Part shown: piece after piece, positions 57,459 to 64,000 of the stretch
Position numbering within the stretch: the first letter of the stretch is position 1
Layout of the letters: each line of letters opens with the position of its first letter
Source: Acidisoma sp. PAMC 29798
Lineage (GTDB): Bacteria > Pseudomonadota > Alphaproteobacteria > Acetobacterales > Acetobacteraceae
NCBI RefSeq assembly: GCF_030252425.1
Contig: NZ_CP126994.1
Span: forward strand, 434,001 to 498,000
Length of the DNA stretch: 64,000 nt
Reading direction: 5' to 3'
Translations under genes and position numbers: made by a program
Notes under the pieces: model-generated
Databases searched by the model: none
What the model was told of the DNA's origin: nothing
Seen by the model: the letters and a program-made list of their open reading frames with translations, nothing else

Positions 57459-58750
57459 ACGGCTGTTCCGGTGTCAGCGGTGTCGAGCTGCATCAGCGCC
57501 TCGTAGCCCACCCAAAAGCGGCGCACGAGGCTTTCCGTGATTAGCGTATTCTGCTCATCCGGCGCGGCGCGGGACATTTCGATGATCGATGTCAGGTCAC
57601 CGTCATTCGCCGTGCCGCGCTGCACGAGTTCCGTCGCTTCGGTATCTTCCATGGAGATATAGCCGGCCGGCCCGACCATATTTGCCTGTTTGAGGCGCAG
57701 CTTGCGCATCTCCGGCGTGTCGTCCGTGTAGCCGAAGAAATGAAAGATCAGCTCGAAATGATCCGGCCCCTTCGGCAGCAATTGGCGAGCCACCAAGGTG
57801 TTGTGGATCTGCTGGATGACAAGTTGCGGAAAGATGGGCTGAATGTGATTGGTGGTCAGCTCTTCATATTCCTGATGATTGGCGAGAATGGAATCGTCTT
57901 CCAGCTTGAAGCCGTCATCATAGGATCGGATATTCGCGGCCTTGTATTCCGATGCGTTCTGCTCGTCGTTCTTGGAGACATAGATTATGCTGTGCAACCC
58001 GTGCGTGGCGTCTGGAATACATTTCGCTTTCATGCCGACGCGAAAGATGTTGAAGGTGGTATGGAACAGGTGAAGCAGACTCGCGTGATACGGGTCCTTC
58101 ACATTCTCCAGATACAGCTTCCAGTTCGAATCGGAATATTGCCGTGTACAGCCGAGATATTCGATCGGCTTATGGAAAATGCGCTCCACGAAGGGCCGCA
58201 TCTCGGGTCCGATATAGGCGGCAAGGTCTACGACCGTGTCGCTGAAGGTTGCGAAGACCAGGCCACGAAAACTATCGACGCGAAGCTGGCGCAGGTTGTG
58301 CTTGGCCGGATCGAAATCCTTCGGCATTCCCGTCGCATCCTTCTGGCCGCGCCGGAAGGGAACGCCCTGAAGGTTGCCCTTCGTGCCGAAACTCCATTGG
58401 TGGTAGATGCAATTGAACGTCAAGGCATTGCCGCGCAACTGGCGACAGACCATGGCGCCGCGATGGGCGCAGCGATTGACCCAGGCGGCCAGGCTGCCAT
58501 CCTCGGCGCGCACCATGACCACCGACGTATCGCCGATAAACGTCGATTTATAGTCGCCCGGGTTCGGAATTTCGGCTTCGAAACCCAGGAAACTCCATGT
58601 CGGGCCGCGATAAATACGCTCCTGCTCGCGGTCGTAAATGGCCTGGGAGCTGAAGACCTCATAGGACACGCGCGATCCATCAGGATTCGGAAAAACCCGC
58701 CGCCGCGTCGGCCCCTTCGCGTCCGTCATGCCGGTGTTCGCCCCGATCAT
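57455..58750 (-). CDS. Aromatic-ring dioxygenase, large (alpha) subunit
   Basis: A 431-residue oxygenase; the start at 58750 or the ATG at residue 8 are both possible. The Rieske motif reads NRCAHRGAMV (C-x-H) and FNCIYHQWSF (C-x2-H). The mononuclear iron site is in LENVKDPYHASLLHLF (H-x4-H, plus the bridging Asp). It resembles AndAc of the three-component anthranilate 1,2-dioxygenase, but related salicylate hydroxylases cannot be excluded. Confidence 0.92.
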   Translation of the reverse strand: MIGANTGMTDAKGPTRRRVFPNPDGSRVSYEVFSSQAIYDREQERIYRGPTWSFLGFEAEIPNPGDYKSTFIGDTSVVMVRAEDGSLAAWVNRCAHRGAMVCRQLRGNALTFNCIYHQWSFGTKGNLQGVPFRRGQKDATGMPKDFDPAKHNLRQLRVDSFRGLVFATFSDTVVDLAAYIGPEMRPFVERIFHKPIEYLGCTRQYSDSNWKLYLENVKDPYHASLLHLFHTTFNIFRVGMKAKCIPDATHGLHSIIYVSKNDEQNASEYKAANIRSYDDGFKLEDDSILANHQEYEELTTNHIQPIFPQLVIQQIHNTLVARQLLPKGPDHFELIFHFFGYTDDTPEMRKLRLKQANMVGPAGYISMEDTEATELVQRGTANDGDLTSIIEMSRAAPDEQNTLITESLVRRFWVGYEALMQLDTADTGTAV

Positions 58751-58925
58751 CGATCAGTTCTCCCATGATACCGGCCATGAGGTGGCATCACGACCCGGCG
58801 GGCGATAGCCGAATTCGGCAGAAGTCTCGGCCCACTAGCCGCTTTGTGCCATTCGTCGCGGACCTTCCCTTGACTTGATCCGGTGCCGGCCTCTGATCTG
58901 AGAGGGATGACGACAGGGGTCAGAC

Positions 58926-59567
58926 GTGAGCGGCGACATGGCGGCATGGCCCGAGCGCAGGCTCGCGGTCGAGAGCAATATCCTCATTATCGCCGTGCGC
59001 CCGTCGGAGGAGAGCAGCCGCTTCGGCGGGCTGATTGCGGAACTGTGCCGCCGTGGCAGGCCGCCCTTCGTGACCATCCTGACGGATGGCAGTGGCGGCG
59101 CGGGGCCAGAAGGCGCGGCGATGGCGGCGGAAAAGGCCGCAGCGGCGCGGCGCGCGGTGGCGCATCTCGGTCTGCCGCCCGAACGTCTTCTGCTGATCGG
59201 CTTGCATGACGGGGCCGCTGTGCGTGACCCGTCGATCCTGGATGCCCTGGTCTCGGCCTTCGATCTGCTGAGTTGGGCGCGTGACTGCCAGACCATCTGC
59301 GTGGCCGGCGACACCAACGACACCGACCATCGCCTCGTCCAATCACTCGGGGAACGCCTCAGCGCGCGCTCCGGCCTCGGCTGTGTCTTGAGCTTCAGCG
59401 GCGCGGCGGATCGAAACAACCAGGACCATGGGCGGATCGATATCACGCGTCATTTGGCCGCCAAACGGCGTGCCGAGGCGGAATATGCGGCCCCGCAAAG
59501 CGATGCGCTGGTCGAGCATTTCGCCCTGCTGCGCCAGAGTGCGGGCCAGACTCGGTTCTGGATCTGA
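58926..59567 (+). CDS. PIG-L-like protein with degenerate zinc motif
   Basis: A 213-residue protein from a GTG at 58926 (ATG at 58938 possible). The fold is that of PIG-L de-N-acetylases: ILIIAVRPSEESSRFGGLIAEL corresponds to the family N-terminus, but the usual AHPDDE is replaced by RPSEE, which removes the first zinc ligands. GDTNDTDHRLVQ retains the second His. It is divergent from the dioxygenase genes and lies 61 bp before the AraC gene. Probably not a standard zinc deacetylase. Confidence 0.72.
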   Translation: MSGDMAAWPERRLAVESNILIIAVRPSEESSRFGGLIAELCRRGRPPFVTILTDGSGGAGPEGAAMAAEKAAAARRAVAHLGLPPERLLLIGLHDGAAVRDPSILDALVSAFDLLSWARDCQTICVAGDTNDTDHRLVQSLGERLSARSGLGCVLSFSGAADRNNQDHGRIDITRHLAAKRRAEAEYAAPQSDALVEHFALLRQSAGQTRFWI

Positions 59568-59628
59568 GGCCCCAACGGCATAGGACTTGCTTGATATTCG
59601 GGCATTGGCGTCGCCATGGGAGGGCTCC

Positions 59629-60597
59629 GTGACGGTCATGATGCCTGCGCTCCGATCCGACAGCCTCGCGCTGCGTGCCTGTCGGCTGTTCGAATCGAGC
59701 GATCTCGACGAAACGCGCGAGCGGATTTCCAGCGTCATGCAGCCCCATACCCTCACGCCCATCGGCCGCAAGCAGCCGCACCGCTCGCACATGGATTTCC
59801 TGCGCATGCCGGGCGTCGCCATCGGCACCATCGCCTTCGGTGAAAAAACGATCGAGGTGCCACCGTTGGACGGCTACTGCCTGCTGATCTTTTGCCTGCG
59901 CGGCCAGGCGCGCCTGCGGAGCGGCAAAACCGAAATGACGGCCACGGCGCATCGCGGTGTCATCGTCAACGAGTCACAAAGCCTGCATGGTCAATTCTCG
60001 GCCGATTGCGAACAGTTCATCCTGCGCATCGACAAGACGCGTCTCGCGGCCTTCAGTGGTCAGCGCAACCCCATGCTGCAGCCGGTTGTCGATCTCAATC
60101 GCGCCAGCCTTCAGCCTTGGGTCGCGGCGTTGCGGACTCTCGCGACCGATGAACAGGCGGTGAAGTTCGTGCGCGAAGACGCACGCATCGCCGCAAGCTA
60201 TGGCGATCTTCTCGTCCAGCTCCTCGTTCATGGCCACGGCGTACGTGACGATAGGTCCGCGACACGGGGCGCCTCACCACGATCCGTGCATCGCGCCCTC
60301 GCCTATATCGAGGCGCATGTCACCGAGCCGATCCAGCTTGGTGACATCGCCGAGGCCGCCGGCGTGCCACTGCGCACGCTGTATGACGCCTTTCGCCGGT
60401 TTCGCGGCGTCAGCCCGATGCGCCATCTTCGTAACCTCCGGCTGGACCGGGTGCGTGCGCAACTCCTCACGACGGGCCGTGACGGCAGTGTCACCACCAT
60501 TGCGCTCGATGCCGGATTTGGGCATCTGGGGCGCTTCTCGCAGGATTATGCCGATCGCTTCGGCGAAAAGCCGTCAGAGACGCTGCGGCGCAGCTGA
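59629..60597 (+). CDS. AraC family regulator
   Basis: A 322-residue protein; the GTG at 59629 has GGGAGGG just upstream. The N-terminal ligand domain resembles AraC-binding-like domains. The C-terminus (about 225-320) holds two HTH motifs: IQLGDIAEAAGVPLRTLYDA, then VTTIALDAGFGHLGRFSQDY. It is likely the regulator of the divergent dioxygenase operon or of the downstream dienelactone hydrolase, as in anthranilate catabolic loci. Confidence 0.88.
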   Translation: MTVMMPALRSDSLALRACRLFESSDLDETRERISSVMQPHTLTPIGRKQPHRSHMDFLRMPGVAIGTIAFGEKTIEVPPLDGYCLLIFCLRGQARLRSGKTEMTATAHRGVIVNESQSLHGQFSADCEQFILRIDKTRLAAFSGQRNPMLQPVVDLNRASLQPWVAALRTLATDEQAVKFVREDARIAASYGDLLVQLLVHGHGVRDDRSATRGASPRSVHRALAYIEAHVTEPIQLGDIAEAAGVPLRTLYDAFRRFRGVSPMRHLRNLRLDRVRAQLLTTGRDGSVTTIALDAGFGHLGRFSQDYADRFGEKPSETLRRS

Positions 60598-60624
60598 ACG
60601 AACCAATCGAGGAGATTACAGATC

Positions 60625-61872
60625 ATGACGCGCACGATCAGCATCGCGGCGGCAGACGGCCGCGACTTCTCCGCCTATCTCGCGCTCCCCAGCGCCGGCT
60701 CCGGCCCGGCTATCGTGCTGTTGCAGGAGATTTTCGGCGTCAACGACTATATCCGCGGCATTGCCGACCGCTATGCCGAAGAAGGCTATGTGGTATTGGC
60801 GCCGGATATCTTCCACAGGCTGGAGCCCGGAATCGAACTCGGCGGTAGTGACGCCGATTTCGCCAAGGCGTTTTCTCTGTATGAATCGCTCGACATCACG
60901 CTCGCCGTGTCGGATGCGGTGGCAACGGTCGCCGCCGCGCGCGCGCGACCGGAAGTGATCGCTTCGACCAATGGCGCCGGCGTGGGCGTCATGGGCTTCT
61001 GCCTGGGTGGCAAGCTCGCCTTCCTCACAGCGGCGGCCACCGACGTCGATTGCGCCGTCTGCTACTACGGCGGCGGGATCGACCAGTGCCTAGATCGGGC
61101 GAGCGCGATCACCGCGCCGTTGATGATGCATTTCGGTGAAACCGACGACTATCTTCCGCCGGATGCCATCGCCCGCATTCGCGAGCGGTTCGCGGGACAT
61201 CCGGATACCGCCATCCACGTCTATCGCGGCGCCGGCCATGCCTTCGCGCGCCCCGGACACCATCATGATGCTTCGGCGGCGGCGCTCGCCTATACACGCA
61301 GCCTAGCCGTATTTCGGCAGGCGATCGGGCCGCGCTACGACCTGGGCGCCATCGCGGACTACCATTTCTACCTGGAGTTTGAAGCGCGCGACCCCGACAC
61401 CACGATGACGACGATGGTGCCGGAGCCTTACGTCAATCATGTCCCGACCATGACCGGCGGCGTTGGGTTCGAAATGCTCCATCGCTTCTACAAGAACCAC
61501 TTCATCGGCAATAATCCGCCCGATATGCGCATGGTGCCGATTTCGCGTACCATCGGCACGGATCGGATGGTCGATGAATTCGTCATGTGTTTTACCCACA
61601 CGACGGAGGTGGATTGGTTGCTGCCCAATGTCGCGCCGACCGGTTGCGCCGTGGAAATTCCCATGGTCGCCATCGTCGCCTTCCGGGGCGACAAGCTGTT
61701 CAACGAGCACATCTATTGGGATCAGGCGAGCGTGCTGGTGCAGGTTGGGCTGCTGGACCCCGCTCTCATCCCGGCCATTTGCGGAGTCGACCAGGCGCGC
61801 AAGCTGCTCGATGGGTCGCTGCCATCGAATACTTTGATGGCGCGCTGGGCCACGTCGGCCCCTAGCCTTTGA
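60625..61872 (+). CDS. Dienelactone hydrolase fused to an NTF2-like (SnoaL-type) domain
   Basis: A 415-residue protein. Residues 1-235 form a dienelactone hydrolase with LLQEIFGVNDYIRG, the nucleophile Cys in GFCLGGKLAF, the Asp in GETDDYLP and the His in GAGHAFARPG. Residues about 240-400 form a second domain with an NTF2-like pattern (YVNHVPTMTGG; FYKNHFIGNNPPDM; CFTHTTEVDWLLP; KLFNEHIYWDQASVLVQ), as in SnoaL-type proteins. GGAG precedes the ATG. It may couple lactone hydrolysis with a further isomerisation or binding step in aromatic breakdown. Its end overlaps the convergent permease by 11 bp. Confidence 0.85.
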   Translation: MTRTISIAAADGRDFSAYLALPSAGSGPAIVLLQEIFGVNDYIRGIADRYAEEGYVVLAPDIFHRLEPGIELGGSDADFAKAFSLYESLDITLAVSDAVATVAAARARPEVIASTNGAGVGVMGFCLGGKLAFLTAAATDVDCAVCYYGGGIDQCLDRASAITAPLMMHFGETDDYLPPDAIARIRERFAGHPDTAIHVYRGAGHAFARPGHHHDASAAALAYTRSLAVFRQAIGPRYDLGAIADYHFYLEFEARDPDTTMTTMVPEPYVNHVPTMTGGVGFEMLHRFYKNHFIGNNPPDMRMVPISRTIGTDRMVDEFVMCFTHTTEVDWLLPNVAPTGCAVEIPMVAIVAFRGDKLFNEHIYWDQASVLVQVGLLDPALIPAICGVDQARKLLDGSLPSNTLMARWATSAPSL

Positions 61873-62668
61873 CCGCGCCGCCCATCAGGAAGCCGCCGGA
61901 AAAGCTGCGCGACATCAGCAGATACAGCAGCACGACGGGCAGGGAATAGACGATCGAGAAGGCGGCGATATCGCCGTAACGCACATTGGCGGCGGCGATG
62001 AGGCCGTAGATGGTGAGCGGCCCGGTCACTTGGTCCGGGTCGCTGATCAAGACCAGCGGCACGATGAATGAGCCCCAGGCATTGATGAAACTGAAGATCG
62101 CAGCTGCGGCAATGCCGGGTAGCGAGACCGGGATCACGACATGGATAATGGTTTGCAGCAGACTCGCGCGCTCCATTTGCGCGGCCTCCTCCATTTCGCG
62201 CGGCACACCATCCATCGCCGTCTTGATCAGCCATAGCGCGAAGGGCAGGCTATTGGCGCCGAGAAAAATGCCGGTCGGCACCAGGCTCAGCCAACCGAAG
62301 TGCGCGAAGATCTGAAACACCGGAATGATCATGATGCCGACGGGAATGCCTGTCAGGAACAGGATCGTCACCATCAGACCGTCCCTCATGGGAATCCGGC
62401 GGCGCGACAGCGCATAGCCGCCGAAGATCGCGGGCACCACCGCGACCAGGGTCGCGACCAGGGCCAGCAAGAAGGTATTTCCCAGCGACCACAGATAATC
62501 CGATCGCGTCACGTTGCGATAATGTGCAAGCGTGAGGCTAGGCCAATTGAGCGACCAACTGGCATGGGCATCGACCGACGCCAGCGCCAGCCACAGCATG
62601 GGTGCGAGGAAACACAGTGCCAGCAGCGCCAATAGCAGATTCGCGATGAATGTCGGGCGGCGCATCAC
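61862..62668 (-). CDS. Sugar-type ABC transporter permease (MalG family)
   Basis: A 268-residue permease with six helices. The EAA loop reads MEEAAQMERASLLQTIIHVV-type (E-A-A---G region replaced by a related segment), before IPVSLPGIAAAAIFSFINAW. LNWPSLTLAHYRNV near the N-terminus is typical of MalG-like proteins. It overlaps the partner permease gene (ATGA). Confidence 0.92.
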   Translation of the reverse strand: MMRRPTFIANLLLALLALCFLAPMLWLALASVDAHASWSLNWPSLTLAHYRNVTRSDYLWSLGNTFLLALVATLVAVVPAIFGGYALSRRRIPMRDGLMVTILFLTGIPVGIMIIPVFQIFAHFGWLSLVPTGIFLGANSLPFALWLIKTAMDGVPREMEEAAQMERASLLQTIIHVVIPVSLPGIAAAAIFSFINAWGSFIVPLVLISDPDQVTGPLTIYGLIAAANVRYGDIAAFSIVYSLPVVLLYLLMSRSFSGGFLMGGAVKG

Positions 62669-63540
62669 GCTGCGCTCTTATTCGGCCGCAGCGCGCGGAC
62701 ATAGAGATAGGCGAAAACGGTGGAGATCAGCACGAGCACATCGCCGATGAGCGCGCCATAGCCAAGATTGCTGAAGGTGAAGGCCTGCTGATACGAATAG
62801 ATCGGCAGAATATTGGTGGCGTCGTTCGGGCCGCCCGCCGTCATGATATAGGTCAATGCGTAATTGGCGAGGATCACCAGCGTCACCAGCAGCAGGTTGG
62901 TCACGATGATTTGCCGCATCAAAGGCAGGGTGATGAACAGGAATGTTTGCAGGCGCGAGGCGTTTTCCATCCGCGCCGCCTCCAGCACTTCCTTTGAAAT
63001 GCCACGCAGCCCGGATGACAGCATGAGCATCGAAAAGCCGGCCGTCGCCCAGATATTCGCCATGATGACGATGAGCATGGGATGATCGTCGAGCAGATCG
63101 GCATGGCCGCCGAAGATCTGACTAAGCGTGCCGCCCGTGGTGCTGAAGGCATACCAGATCAAGGCGGCGGAGACGGGCGGTAGCATCCAGGCGACGATCG
63201 CGACAGCGCCGGTCAGACCGCGCCAGAAGGGCGAGGCGTGCTGCAAGAGCAGCGCCAGCGCCATGCCGACCACGGTGACGCCGATCACCGCCGAGCCGAG
63301 CAGGAAAACCCCCGTCAGCCACAGCGAATGCCAGAAACTGGTATCGCCGAGCAGACGGTGGATATTGGTCCAACCGGTAAACCAATAGTGCTGGGCATGA
63401 ATGCCGATCAGCGTGATATTGGTCAGACCGAGATAGAAGGCATAGGCGACCGGCAGCAGGAACAGCAGTACAAGCAACACGGCCGACGGCGCCAGCAGAA
63501 GCAGGCCGACGCCATCGGGGCGTGTCACTCCCAACTTCAT
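62665..63540 (-). CDS. Sugar-type ABC transporter permease (MalF family)
   Basis: A 291-residue permease with six helices: LLLLAPSAVLLVLLFLLPVA at the N-terminus, then VNIHRLLGD-type loop, and the EAA loop ISKEVLEAARMENASRLQTF followed by ITLPLMRQIIVTNLLLVTL. It pairs with the MalG-type permease. It lies 4 bp after the binding-protein gene. The ATPase gene is not in the window. Confidence 0.92.
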   Translation of the reverse strand: MKLGVTRPDGVGLLLLAPSAVLLVLLFLLPVAYAFYLGLTNITLIGIHAQHYWFTGWTNIHRLLGDTSFWHSLWLTGVFLLGSAVIGVTVVGMALALLLQHASPFWRGLTGAVAIVAWMLPPVSAALIWYAFSTTGGTLSQIFGGHADLLDDHPMLIVIMANIWATAGFSMLMLSSGLRGISKEVLEAARMENASRLQTFLFITLPLMRQIIVTNLLLVTLVILANYALTYIMTAGGPNDATNILPIYSYQQAFTFSNLGYGALIGDVLVLISTVFAYLYVRALRPNKSAA

Positions 63541-63544
63541 GAGA

Positions 63545-64000
63545 TCAGCGCGTCTCGACCTGGTCGGCGCCGAGCTGGTTGGAGACGTAACCCTTTATGC
63601 TGGCGATGGCCTGATCAACCGTCATGTCCTTGTGCTGGGCGAGATTGCCCGTGGCTTGCTGCAAGGCGTGTGACCAGACCTCGTATTCGGCCTTGGCCGG
63701 CGTCAGCATCCCGTAGGGCAGCACCTGGGCGGCAACTGCGTTATACGGCGGGGAGAAATTCACGAAATCGGCTGACTTCGTGTAGCTTTCGGCAGCGGGC
63801 ACGAATCCGGCCCAATTCGCGGCATCGATCTGCGCCGTCTCCTGCTCCATCACATCGAGCAACTTCCAGGCATAGTTGGGGCTTTTGCTGGTCGCTGAGA
63901 CGGCGAGATCCCAGCCGCCGAGCGTCGTGCATATGCCCGGCGCCTGGCCGGTGACGGTGGGAATGGCGACCACGCCGATGACCTTGGGCGCATCTTCCCA
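63545..64000 (-). CDS. Extracellular solute-binding protein, C-terminal part (partial)
   Basis: The reading frame is open to the right edge, so the N-terminus lies beyond the window. The visible 151 residues show a family-1 binding-protein C-terminus: VAIPTVTGQAPGICTTLGGW, AVSATSKSPNYAWKLLDVM and a helical end (TVDQAIASIKGYVSNQLG). It is the first gene of the sugar-type ABC importer operon. Substrate cannot be told. Confidence 0.88.
   Translation of the reverse strand, partial: WEDAPKVIGVVAIPTVTGQAPGICTTLGGWDLAVSATSKSPNYAWKLLDVMEQETAQIDAANWAGFVPAAESYTKSADFVNFSPPYNAVAAQVLPYGMLTPAKAEYEVWSHALQQATGNLAQHKDMTVDQAIASIKGYVSNQLGADQVETR

Overview
The window is a GC-rich chromosomal segment from an alphaproteobacterium. 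The core gene order (lepA, truB-rpsO-pnp, gyrA-coaD, ctaC-ctaD-ctaB-ctaE, groES-groEL), pmtA, an EipB-type envelope protein and a ClpS without adjacent ClpA fit Rhodospirillales, and Acetobacteraceae is my best guess. The aa3 cytochrome c oxidase operon points to a respiratory, non-Acetobacter/Gluconobacter type member. This placement is inference from gene content; no 16S gene is present.

Region 1 (1-9140) is the end of a prophage or phage-derived element: the tail of a replicative primase/helicase-like protein, a short protein over an inverted 9-bp repeat array, an HTH DNA-binding protein, unknown late-type genes, a lambda-D-like capsid decoration protein and a tape-measure-like protein with a lysozyme domain. 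No large terminase, portal or major capsid gene lies between the HTH gene and the decoration gene. The element gives way to about 1.6 kb without a convincing gene and then to tRNA-Ser(GGA), whose 3' end faces the element.

Region 2 (9141-31600) is core genome: lepA with a 14-bp tandem repeat starting at its stop codon, a DUF4345 protein, a diguanylate cyclase, truB-rpsO-pnp, a lipid A type acyltransferase, gyrA-coaD-peptidylprolyl isomerase, tRNA-Lys, a DUF1902 protein, a membrane acyltransferase, bluB, an RND efflux pump (adaptor plus pump), an M20 peptidase, an amidohydrolase and an SDR.

Region 3 (31600-53100) holds an HxlR regulator, a DUF488 / carbonic anhydrase / MT-A70 methyltransferase run, eipB, a CHAP lipoprotein, clpS, a compact moeB-dsrE-SH3-RNase E/G-like operon, pmtA, the cytochrome c oxidase operon (ctaC, ctaD, ctaB, a small assembly protein, ctaE, surf1) with an M32 carboxypeptidase, tRNA-Phe, a second diguanylate cyclase, groES-groEL behind a CIRCE operator, a Pro/Tyr/His-repeat secreted protein and an amidase.

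Region 4 (53100-64000) is more accessory: a Tat-exported dienelactone hydrolase, a ChaA-type cation/proton antiporter, a nickel/cobalt transporter under a cobalamin riboswitch, a three-gene Rieske non-heme iron dioxygenase (alpha, beta, ferredoxin; no reductase in view) divergent from a degenerate PIG-L protein, an AraC regulator and a dienelactone hydrolase fused to an NTF2-like domain, and finally part of a sugar-type ABC importer that runs off the window.
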